From NCBI GenBank assembly GCA_902774195.1, contig CACYHM010000054.1:1-6748 (forward strand): a stretch of 6,748 nucleotides of DNA, written 5' to 3'. Positions 1-6,015 of this stretch are shown here, piece by piece. Both the position numbers and the translations under genes were made by a program. The notes beneath the pieces were generated by a model. That model saw nothing but the letters and a program-made list of their open reading frames with translations. It was not told the origin of the DNA and made no database searches. Positions within the stretch are counted from its first letter, which is position 1; every line of letters starts with the position of its first letter. The stretch comes from an uncultured Eubacteriales bacterium. GTDB taxonomy: Bacteria > Bacillota_A > Clostridia > Peptostreptococcales > Anaerovoracaceae.

Positions 1-47
1 CTGTTCTCTTCCGAAAGGAAGTCTGCTGTCACACATATTTTTCTCAT
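1..47 (-). CDS. Possible 5' end of a divergent gene, cut by window edge
   Basis: An ATG on the minus strand at 47 opens a frame with no stop to the window edge, giving about 15 codons that begin MRKICVTADFLSEEN. The codons used (GAC, TTC, GAA, GAG, AAC) resemble those of the neighbouring genes. A TGGTAAAAT extended -10-like element lies just upstream on the same strand. There is no convincing Shine-Dalgarno sequence. The fragment is too short to assign to a family, and a stop-free run of 15 codons is weak evidence. It could equally be non-coding DNA. Confidence 0.2.
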   Translation of the reverse strand, partial: MRKICVTADFLSEEN

Positions 48-106
48 GACTGGATTTTACCATATCCGTTTTCTCTTATCACAAAAAACAATCACTGTAT
101 TAATTG

Positions 107-136
107 TGTACAAGTTTCCTTATATGGTGGTACAAT
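107..136 (+). promoter_or_regulatory. Candidate extended -10 promoter for the diguanylate cyclase-pepT operon
   Basis: TACAAT at 131-136 is preceded by TGG at 128-130, forming an extended -10 element (TGn-TAnAAT). A loose -35 match, TGTACA, sits at 107-112 with an 18-nt spacer. Transcription would begin near 142-144, only a few bases before the ATG at 146 and about 20 bases before the ATG at 164. The call is by eye from consensus only. Confidence 0.4.
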
Positions 137-145
137 TGCATTGAT

Positions 146-1639
146 ATGGGCTTTTTGAATGGAATGTCACTCAAAAGAAAGACTGTGCTCACGCTGATAC
201 TGATCATATCTCTGATCAGCGTCACCGCTCTTTTGCTGTTCTCAAAAGCCACAAAAGACATCATCCGTTCGGAATACGGCACATACTGCTCCGATCTTGC
301 GAACACCGTAGCCAGTTCCGTCAATGTGAGCGATGTCAAGGCGGTGAAGCGGGAAGTCATGAAGGTTTACCGCAGTCTTCCGGAATCCGATATCATGATC
401 AGCGATCAGGAGGATGAGCCGGGCTATGGCGGATATATCGCCCGCTATGCGCACATCCAGCAGACAAAGGAGTTCTCTTCGATAAGAAACTCCCTTCGTA
501 AGATCCAGGACAGCTCTCACGTGCAGTGTCTTTACATCACCTGGCCGGATGTCGCTACCGGCCGCCTGATATATCTTGTGGACGGCGCGTACATAGACAA
601 CTGGCCGCCGGGCAGTCTGGAAGAGCTGTATGACAGCGATTTCAGAAACGACGGAGATATAAATTCGGGCTTCGACATACTCCTCGGCGAAGATGATGAA
701 GGCGGACGCATCGTGACAGCCGCCATGCCGATACGCGACAGCTACGGCCAGGTCATAGCATACGCCGGACTCGACTACTCCATAGAAGAGATGCTGGCGC
801 TCCAGAGCCGCTTCGTCCTTATCGTACTCCTTATACTTACGCTGCTTGCAGCTCTCGCATCATTCGCGACGTTACGCCTCGTGGACAGATCCATCGTAAA
901 GCCTGTCAACGAGCTGTCTGCAGCTGCTGTAGGATACACCAAAGATGTCAGGAGCAGCGGCGAAGGCTTCCACAGATTCGCCGATCTTGAGATCCGTACC
1001 GGTGACGAGATCGAGGTCCTGGCTGATTCCATCAAGCAGATGGAGCACGACATGAACAGCCACATAGCCAATCTTCTCTCTGCAAGAAACGAACTTGACA
1101 GATCCAAGGAATACGCCGAAGAGATGGAAAAGAAATCATATATCGACGCTCTGACAGGCGTGCGTAACAAGCGTGCCTACGAGTCAGCGATAGATAATCT
1201 GAACGCCGACATAACACAGCATGTCGCGCGCTTCGGTATCGCGATCGTAGATCTCAACGATCTCAAGCGTATAAACGACAGCTGCGGTCACGATCACGGC
1301 GATGAGGCGATAAAACTGATCTGCAGAGTCATCTGTGATGTTTTCGACCACTCCCCTGTATACAGGTACGGAGGCGATGAGTTCGTGGTGCTGCTGAGGA
1401 ACCGCGATCTTGCGAACATCAGAGAACTGGTCGATGAATTCAAGTCCAGGGTCGCGGCTAGGCGCGATGATACTGATGCCGAAGCCTGGGAGCGCGTGAC
1501 CGCCGCGATCGGCTACTCGGTATTCGACCCTGAGACCGATTCAGATACTCAAAGCGTATTTGAGCGGGCTGACAAAGATATGTACAGAGATAAAAAAGAG
1601 GCCAAGGAAGCATCCCAGGCCGGAAAGAAGGACAAATAA
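146..1639 (+). CDS. Membrane-bound diguanylate cyclase with Cache-like sensor, HAMP and GGDEF domains
   Basis: Likely makes the second messenger c-di-GMP from two GTP at the inner face of the membrane, under control of an external ligand. In order (numbering from the ATG at 146, 497 aa): a short basic cytoplasmic N-terminus; membrane segment about 13-33; an extracellular region about 34-222 whose end (TAAMPIRDSYGQVIAYAGLD) is typical of Cache sensor domains; membrane segment about 223-244; a HAMP-like linker with VKPVNEL at 251-257; a short charged helix; and a GGDEF domain from about 333 to 485. The catalytic domain keeps DALTGVRNK (334-342), the DLNDLKRIND nucleotide/metal segment, GHDHGDEA and an intact GGDEF motif (409-413). 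The inhibitory I-site RxxD is absent: the equivalent positions are F400 and S403. The start is uncertain. An in-frame TTG at 104 and ATGs at 146 and 164 are possible, and none has a good Shine-Dalgarno at normal spacing. The candidate promoter argues against the TTG. The stop is 3 nt before pepT, so the two genes are very probably co-transcribed. The ligand is unknown. Confidence 0.93.
   Translation: MGFLNGMSLKRKTVLTLILIISLISVTALLLFSKATKDIIRSEYGTYCSDLANTVASSVNVSDVKAVKREVMKVYRSLPESDIMISDQEDEPGYGGYIARYAHIQQTKEFSSIRNSLRKIQDSSHVQCLYITWPDVATGRLIYLVDGAYIDNWPPGSLEELYDSDFRNDGDINSGFDILLGEDDEGGRIVTAAMPIRDSYGQVIAYAGLDYSIEEMLALQSRFVLIVLLILTLLAALASFATLRLVDRSIVKPVNELSAAAVGYTKDVRSSGEGFHRFADLEIRTGDEIEVLADSIKQMEHDMNSHIANLLSARNELDRSKEYAEEMEKKSYIDALTGVRNKRAYESAIDNLNADITQHVARFGIAIVDLNDLKRINDSCGHDHGDEAIKLICRVICDVFDHSPVYRYGGDEFVVLLRNRDLANIRELVDEFKSRVAARRDDTDAEAWERVTAAIGYSVFDPETDSDTQSVFERADKDMYRDKKEAKEASQAGKKDK
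1625..1632 (+). promoter_or_regulatory. Ribosome binding site of pepT inside the upstream gene
   Basis: AAGAAGGA lies 10 nt before the pepT ATG, within the last codons of the diguanylate cyclase gene. This supports translational coupling of the two genes and fixes the pepT start at 1643. Confidence 0.6.
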
Positions 1640-1642
1640 CAG

Positions 1643-2860
1643 ATGAGTACAATAGTCAACAGATTCATGAGGTATATCTCGATCGATACGCAGTCAGACC
1701 CTGACAGCGGGTCAGTACCGAGCACATCAAAGCAGTTCAGGCTGGCGAAGCTTCTCGCAGAGGAAATGACCGCCATGGGAGTATCCCATGTAAAGTACGA
1801 TGAAGAGCACTGCTATGTATACGGCGAGATACCGGCCAGCTGTGAGGGCGATATCCCGGCAGTCGCTTTTATATCTCACATGGACACTGCCCCGGATGCT
1901 CCCGGCGATGCATCGAACGCCAGGATCATAAAAAACTATGACGGAGGCGTCATTGCGCTGAACGGCAGCGTCTCTCTCGATCCCGGATCTTGTCCCGAGC
2001 TGAAAGATTACACGGGCTGCGACCTGATCGTGACCGACGGCGTTTCACTGCTGGGAGCGGATGACAAGGCCGGCATCGCCGAGATAATGACAATGGCCGA
2101 AAGGCTCATAAACGACCCTTCCATACCTCACGGCAGAGTCGGCATAGCTTTCACCTCTGACGAGGAGATATGCGGCAACGCCAGGTTCTTCGACATCGAA
2201 GGCTTCGGCATGGACTATGCCTATACGGTGGACGGAGGCCCTGTCGGAGAGATAGAGTACGAGAATTTCAACGCTGCAGAAGCGGTCATACATGTCAGCG
2301 GCAGGAACATCCATCCGGGAGAGGCCAAGGATGTCATGGTGAACGCGGTAAGGATAGCCGCCGAGCTCGACGGACTGCTGCCTCAGGAGGAACGTCCGGA
2401 ATACACCGAAGGATACGACGGGTTCTTCCACCTGACCTCCCTGTCCGGAGACGTAACGGAGGCCGAGTCGAGATATATCATCAGAGATCATGATGATGAG
2501 AAGTTTCAGATCAAGCAGGACCTCATGCAGAAGTGCGTCGATTATCTGAATCTGAAATACAACGGCGCTGTCGAACTCGAACTGACCGAGCAGTACCGCA
2601 ACATGAGAAAGCACATAGAGCCGCATATGTTCCTTATTGACAACGCGAAGAAAGCCTTTGCAGACTGCGGCGTCGAGCCTGTCGTGCTGCCGATAAGAGG
2701 CGGCACCGACGGAGCCATGCTCACATACAGAGGACTTCCGTGCCCTAACCTCTCGACCGGAGGTCTCAACTTCCATTCGAACACCGAATACATACCTGTA
2801 CAGTCGCTAGAAAAAATGGCGGATGTGCTCGTCGAACTCGCGAGCCTTACCGCCAGATAA
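1643..2860 (+). CDS. pepT: Peptidase T (tripeptide aminopeptidase, M20 family)
   Basis: A cytoplasmic, zinc-dependent exopeptidase that removes the N-terminal residue from tripeptides, the last steps of peptide use. The 405-residue length fits the family (about 410). Expected metal-site and catalytic residues are all present: HMD at 79-81 (His79, with Asp81 as the supporting acid), GADD with Asp140 bridging the metals, the EE pair at 174-175 (general base and ligand), Asp197 in YTVDGG, and His378 in the STGGLNFH segment. Other hallmarks of peptidase T, as opposed to other M20 enzymes, are EYENFNAA (205-212), HPGEAKDVMVNA (224-235), the EGYDGFFHL segment, YIIRD (278-282), and IRGGTDGA (351-358) with GLPCPN. 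The protein has no signal peptide. It follows the diguanylate cyclase by 3 nt with its own ribosome binding site, so it is the second gene of that operon. It ends 33 nt before the convergent ArsC-like gene. I see no truncation or missing key residue. Confidence 0.97.
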   Translation: MSTIVNRFMRYISIDTQSDPDSGSVPSTSKQFRLAKLLAEEMTAMGVSHVKYDEEHCYVYGEIPASCEGDIPAVAFISHMDTAPDAPGDASNARIIKNYDGGVIALNGSVSLDPGSCPELKDYTGCDLIVTDGVSLLGADDKAGIAEIMTMAERLINDPSIPHGRVGIAFTSDEEICGNARFFDIEGFGMDYAYTVDGGPVGEIEYENFNAAEAVIHVSGRNIHPGEAKDVMVNAVRIAAELDGLLPQEERPEYTEGYDGFFHLTSLSGDVTEAESRYIIRDHDDEKFQIKQDLMQKCVDYLNLKYNGAVELELTEQYRNMRKHIEPHMFLIDNAKKAFADCGVEPVVLPIRGGTDGAMLTYRGLPCPNLSTGGLNFHSNTEYIPVQSLEKMADVLVELASLTAR

Positions 2861-2893
2861 ATGATCACATCTGCGAAAGCAACAGTCCGCTTC

Positions 2894-3247
2894 TCAGAGC
2901 AGCTTGTCAGCCCATTCCGGTTCTCTGAAACCTGTGAGCACAAAGCCGTCGCCGACGAGGAGCGGTCTTTTTACGAGCATCCCGTCCGTGGCGAGCAGAG
3001 CGAACTGCTCGTCATCGCTCATCTCCGGAAGTTTCTTTGAGAGGCCGAGTTCACGGTACTGCATGCCGCTGGTATTGAAGAACCTCTTCAGCGGAAGCCC
3101 GCTCATCTTATGATACTTTCTCAGATCCGCCTCGCCCGGATTGTCCGTCTTTATGTCGATCACCTCGTGATCTATGCCCTTTTCCTCAAGCCATTTCAGA
3201 GCCTTTTTGCACGTGCTGCACCTGCTGTAGCAATACACTGTTATCAT
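2894..3247 (-). CDS. ArsC/Spx-family thioredoxin-fold protein (arsenate reductase-like, CxxC type)
   Basis: A small soluble protein of 117 aa belonging to the ArsC/Spx/YffB superfamily. The N-terminal beta-strand (MITVYCY) leads into a C10-S-T-C13 motif followed by a lysine-rich helix, the layout of the thioredoxin-fold redox site. Further on are the conserved LPLKRFFNTSG segment (51-61), YRELGL (64-69) and KRP at 93-95, the family's conserved Arg-Pro near the active site. The C-terminal VLTGFREPEW is typical of the ArsC-like branch. Family members act as arsenate or general thiol reductases, or (Spx) as redox-sensing RNA polymerase-binding regulators. The CxxC fits both Spx and the clostridial ArsC-like group, so true arsenate reductase activity is not established. 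No arsenic transporter or ArsR regulator lies next to it. The start is firm: a GGAGG (3253-3257 on the plus strand) lies 5 nt upstream of the ATG. The gene is divergent from the aldo/keto reductase. Confidence 0.9.
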   Translation of the reverse strand: MITVYCYSRCSTCKKALKWLEEKGIDHEVIDIKTDNPGEADLRKYHKMSGLPLKRFFNTSGMQYRELGLSKKLPEMSDDEQFALLATDGMLVKRPLLVGDGFVLTGFREPEWADKLL

Positions 3248-3277
3248 GTCTGCCTCCGTTCTTTATGTGGTTCCGTC

Positions 3278-3306
3278 TTTAATCCAACACAATGATACCA
3301 TATAAT
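3278..3306 (+). promoter_or_regulatory. Candidate sigma-A-type promoter of the aldo/keto reductase gene
   Basis: A perfect -10 hexamer, TATAAT, lies at 3301-3306, with TTTAAT at 3278-3283 as a moderate -35 match and a 17-nt spacer. Predicted transcription start is near 3313, giving a 25-nt leader that contains AAAGGAG (3325-3331), 6 nt before the ATG at 3338. Confidence 0.6.
3292..3300 (-). promoter_or_regulatory. Candidate extended -10 promoter of the ArsC-like gene
   Basis: Read on the minus strand this is TGGTATCAT, an extended -10 element (TGn plus TATCAT). No good -35 hexamer is seen at 16-18 nt, which extended -10 promoters can tolerate. The start would be near 3285, giving a leader of nearly 40 nt that contains the GGAGG site. 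It sits 3 nt from the -10 of the opposite promoter. Confidence 0.4.
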
Positions 3307-3337
3307 TGAATACGACAGAGAGAGAAAGGAGCACGAG

Positions 3338-4369
3338 ATGAGAGATCTTACACTGGGAAGCACCGGCATCACGGCGCCGCAGAACGGATTCGGAGCGCTT
3401 CCGATCCAGAGACGCAATACTGACGACGCGGTCGCCCTGCTCAGAAGAGCATACGAGGGCGGCATGCGCTATTTTGATACCGCAAGAGCGTATTCAGACA
3501 GCGAGACCAAGCTCGGCATCGCTTTCGAGGGCATCCGGGACAAACTGTATATCGCCACGAAGACAACGGCGACCACCGGAGACAAGGTGAAGGAAGACCT
3601 CGAGACCTCCCTCCGCGAGCTGCGTACGGACTATATAGACGTCTACCAGCTGCACATGGTCGACAGGGTGTATAAGCCGGGCGACGGCAGCGGCGTATAC
3701 GAGGCTCTGCTCGAAGCAAAGGACGCCGGAAAGATCCGGCACATCGGAGTGACGGCCCACAAGATCGGCGTAGCTTTCGATCTGGTCGATTCCGGCCTGT
3801 ATGAGACCATGCAGTTCCCGTTCAGCTATCTGTCCGATGAGCGCGACTTCGAGCTCGCAAGGCGCTGCGGCAAAAAGAATATGGGCTTCATCGCCATGAA
3901 AGGCATGGCCGGCGGTCTGATCACCAGGTCCGATGTCGCCATGGCTTTCCTCGAAAAGTATCCGAATGTCATGCCTATCTGGGGAGTGCAGAGAGAGGAA
4001 GAGCTCGAACAGTGGCTGTCGTATATGGATGACACGCCTGCTCTGACCGGTGAGATGCTCGCATATATCGAAAAGGAAAAAGCTGAGCTTTCAGGCGACT
4101 TCTGCAGGGGATGCGGCTACTGCATGCCTACCTGCCCTGCCGGCATAGCAATAAACCAGTGCGCACGCATGTCGCTGATGCTGAGGCGCGCGCCTTCGGA
4201 AGCATGGCTGTCAGAACACTGGCAGGCCGAGATGAAGAAAACAGAGGAGTGCATAGAGTGCGGCCAGTGCACGGCTCACTGCCCGTACGAGCTCGATACT
4301 CCGGCTCTTCTCAAAAAGAACTACGAGGACTATAAGAAAGTCCTCGCAGGCAAAGTCAAAGTCGACTGA
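3338..4369 (+). CDS. Aldo/keto reductase with C-terminal two-[4Fe-4S] ferredoxin domain
   Basis: An oxidoreductase of 343 aa. The N-terminal part is a (beta/alpha)8 aldo/keto reductase barrel (about 1-235) with the expected catalytic tetrad visible: Asp47 and Tyr52 in FDTARAYSDSE, Lys75 in IATKT, and His106 in QLHMVD. GKIRHIGVTAH (131-141) is the typical mid-barrel strand. The C-terminal part carries two full ferredoxin-type motifs, C256-x2-C-x2-C-x3-C266-P and C305-x2-C-x2-C-x3-C315-P, which predicts two [4Fe-4S] clusters. Members of this fused group are common in anaerobes. Their substrates are mostly unknown, and electrons may pass between the clusters and a nicotinamide or carbonyl substrate. 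The protein has no signal peptide and should be cytoplasmic. The start is well supported by AAAGGAG 6 nt upstream. The gene appears to be transcribed alone, from its own promoter to the hairpin terminator downstream. Confidence 0.95.
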   Translation: MRDLTLGSTGITAPQNGFGALPIQRRNTDDAVALLRRAYEGGMRYFDTARAYSDSETKLGIAFEGIRDKLYIATKTTATTGDKVKEDLETSLRELRTDYIDVYQLHMVDRVYKPGDGSGVYEALLEAKDAGKIRHIGVTAHKIGVAFDLVDSGLYETMQFPFSYLSDERDFELARRCGKKNMGFIAMKGMAGGLITRSDVAMAFLEKYPNVMPIWGVQREEELEQWLSYMDDTPALTGEMLAYIEKEKAELSGDFCRGCGYCMPTCPAGIAINQCARMSLMLRRAPSEAWLSEHWQAEMKKTEECIECGQCTAHCPYELDTPALLKKNYEDYKKVLAGKVKVD

Positions 4370-4384
4370 ATGTATAGAATAATC

Positions 4385-4413
4385 GAGGGACCGGTCGGAC
4401 CGGTCCCTCTTTT
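4385..4413 (+). terminator. Rho-independent terminator after the aldo/keto reductase gene
   Basis: GAGGGACCGG (4385-4394) pairs with CCGGTCCCTC (4400-4409), and a further T-A pair closes a 3-nt loop, giving an 11-bp GC-rich stem followed by TTTT (4410-4413). It starts 15 nt after the reductase stop. The convergent amidohydrolase gene ends at 4419, so the same hairpin may also act on the minus strand. There the tail (GATTATTCTAT) is less U-rich, so activity in that direction is less certain. Confidence 0.85.
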
Positions 4414-4418
4414 GATCC

Positions 4419-6002
4419 TTACTTTTTGTTTTTCAGCACTACAACGCCGTTTTTGCCGCCTTTATACTCTCCGTCTTTCATGACCGCCTGTCCGTTCACA
4501 TAGACATGGACTATGCCCTCCGGACGGAAGTCAGGCTTTTTCTCATCGACCTTCATATTATCAAGATCGATGACAGTGATATCGGCTTTATATCCCGGCT
4601 TCAGATAGCCCCTTTCAGGTATGCGGAAGCGGTCGGCCGTCTTGCCTGTCATCTTGCGAACGACCTTCTGCATCGGGATGCCGTACCTCTTCGCCAGAAT
4701 GAAGAACTGCGGGAATGTCTGGAATGCAGCGATGTTCTGAAGGCCCTTGTCGACCACCCACGCATCCGTCATGAATACGGACAGTTCGTCGTTCATCAGA
4801 CGCCTGACGATCTCGTCATTATAGTACTTGCCGAGATAGATGCTGCCCGCGCGGTCCGAAAGATCGACGAGTTTAAGGTACATGTCGAGTTCCGACAGGC
4901 CCTCTTCGGCAGCGCACTCCGGTATGGTCTTTCCCTCGTATTCCGGATGATCATCCGAGATATACGCCACGACCATGTCATCCCAGTCTATGCCGAGCAC
5001 CTTGCGGTACATCAGTATCGTGAGTTCGAGCTTCCGGCGGTTCACAGGAAGCTTTGCCTCCTCTTTGCTGAGCTTTGCGTACCACTCAGGGAATACGACC
5101 GTGATGACAGATGCTCCGTAGTGGAACACGTAATTGTCGAAGGCCAGAGGATTGCCCGTATAATGTTCTCCGTGGAATGTAGCGAGCATCTTGTTGAGCA
5201 GCTTCCAGCTCCTCTCCCCTACGAAGATGAGATGACTGTATTCGAGCCTGCATCCCGACTTGTGCATGATATCGACCGCCTCGTCGAGTCCCATCTCGAG
5301 ATGCGACTTCTTTGTAAGAAGCGGATAGTCAGCGCTGACTATGGAGTTTGCCCTCGGGTGGATCGTAACTATGCCGTCGTACTTTGCTATCTCTTTCGCG
5401 AATGCGATTATCTCGTCTTCTTTCGCGTAGCGGTCAGGCTCGTACATGAATCCGAAGGACCCGCCGAAGGCTCCGCCTTCCATGGCTTCTCTGACATGCC
5501 CGAGTTCCTCTTCGATCTGCTCCTGTGTATAAGGCGCAGGGTCATAGCCCGTCATGCTGGCTCTTACCGAGCCCTGCCCGATCATCGGCACCAGGTTCAC
5601 GTAGAGATTGCCCTTCGCGCGCTTTTTGAACTCAGCAAAACTGCACGGATGCAGCGCATCGAAGAGCCCGCCGCCTATTTTATCCCTGTACGGAGTGTCA
5701 GGGTCGATGCCGAAGGACGAGAAGCTGCAGTTGCCCGTGATCTGTGTGGTTATGCCCTGTTCGATGAACGGCCTGTAGTATTTCTCGGCATCCTCTCTGT
5801 CGTAGAAGAAATCGTTGTGTGAATGCGCATCTATGAAGCCCGGGCAGATCTGCAGGCCGCTTATATCGATGACCTCGTCAGCCTTTTTCTTTATATTCCC
5901 GGCTACTTCGACGATGCGGTCGTCTTCGATCAGGACATCGCCTGTGAACGGTCTGCTGCCCGAACCGTCATATACGGTCCCGCCTTTGAATAATGTCTTC
6001 AT
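4419..6002 (-). CDS. N-acyl-D-amino-acid deacylase-type amidohydrolase
   Basis: A metal-dependent hydrolase of 527 aa from the amidohydrolase superfamily, closest by motif to D-aminoacylases, which split N-acyl-D-amino acids into a fatty or acetic acid and the free D-amino acid. Visible in order: the N-terminal beta-sandwich start (LFKGGTVYDGSG), CPGFIDAHSHND with metal ligands His60 and His62, GNCSFS with Cys92 (the Cys ligand characteristic of this family), TIHPRA with His215, YSHL with His257, and MTDAW with Asp413. The end returns to the sandwich (GYLKPGYKADITVIDLD, then VHVYVNGQAVMKDGEY). All expected metal ligands are therefore present. The protein is somewhat longer than classical D-aminoacylases (about 480 aa), with extra sequence between His257 and Asp413. 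It has no signal peptide, so it should act in the cytoplasm. The exact substrate is inferred only; relatives act on varied N-acyl and D-amino-acid compounds. The start is firm: AAGGAGA lies 6 nt upstream and overlaps the stop of the MATE gene, 11 nt away, so it is the downstream gene of that operon. Confidence 0.88.
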   Translation of the reverse strand: MKTLFKGGTVYDGSGSRPFTGDVLIEDDRIVEVAGNIKKKADEVIDISGLQICPGFIDAHSHNDFFYDREDAEKYYRPFIEQGITTQITGNCSFSSFGIDPDTPYRDKIGGGLFDALHPCSFAEFKKRAKGNLYVNLVPMIGQGSVRASMTGYDPAPYTQEQIEEELGHVREAMEGGAFGGSFGFMYEPDRYAKEDEIIAFAKEIAKYDGIVTIHPRANSIVSADYPLLTKKSHLEMGLDEAVDIMHKSGCRLEYSHLIFVGERSWKLLNKMLATFHGEHYTGNPLAFDNYVFHYGASVITVVFPEWYAKLSKEEAKLPVNRRKLELTILMYRKVLGIDWDDMVVAYISDDHPEYEGKTIPECAAEEGLSELDMYLKLVDLSDRAGSIYLGKYYNDEIVRRLMNDELSVFMTDAWVVDKGLQNIAAFQTFPQFFILAKRYGIPMQKVVRKMTGKTADRFRIPERGYLKPGYKADITVIDLDNMKVDEKKPDFRPEGIVHVYVNGQAVMKDGEYKGGKNGVVVLKNKK

Positions 6003-6008
6003 GTCTGT

Positions 6009-6015
6009 TCTCCTT
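6009..6015 (-). promoter_or_regulatory. Ribosome binding site of the amidohydrolase, overlapping the transporter stop codon
   Basis: On the minus strand the transporter stop and the next ribosome site are merged as TAAGGAGA, followed by ACAGAC and the ATG. The overlap points to translational coupling and confirms the 6002 start. Confidence 0.8.

Noticed and set aside
8..21. CTTCC-GAAA-GGAAG mini-hairpin near the left edge
   Set aside because: The stem is only 5 bp with a GAAA loop and no T run directly after it. It is too weak to call a terminator, and it falls inside the possible partial minus-strand gene.
104..145. TTG at 104 as the cyclase start
   Set aside because: The 14 extra residues contain an odd Trp-Trp-Tyr stretch, there is no ribosome site upstream, and the candidate promoter lies inside this segment.
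2045..2776. A 243-codon open frame on the minus strand
   Set aside because: It lies within pepT in antisense, with no ribosome binding site or recognisable protein features.
2870..2898. Imperfect hairpin between pepT and the ArsC-like gene
   Set aside because: TCTG/CAGA and adjoining short pairs can fold with a mismatch and a bulge, but there is no T run on either side and it overlaps the ArsC-like stop codon. I do not call it a terminator.
2894..3247. Calling this gene arsC or spx outright
   Set aside because: The CxxC and Arg-Pro motifs fit the superfamily, but no arsenic-resistance neighbours are present and the Spx regulatory features cannot be confirmed, so no symbol is given.
4506..5822. 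A 438-codon open frame on the plus strand
   Set aside because: It is entirely antisense to the amidohydrolase, whose motifs are unmistakable. Its own product shows no recognisable domain and is rich in Arg, Val, His and Leu, as expected from the complement of a coding strand.
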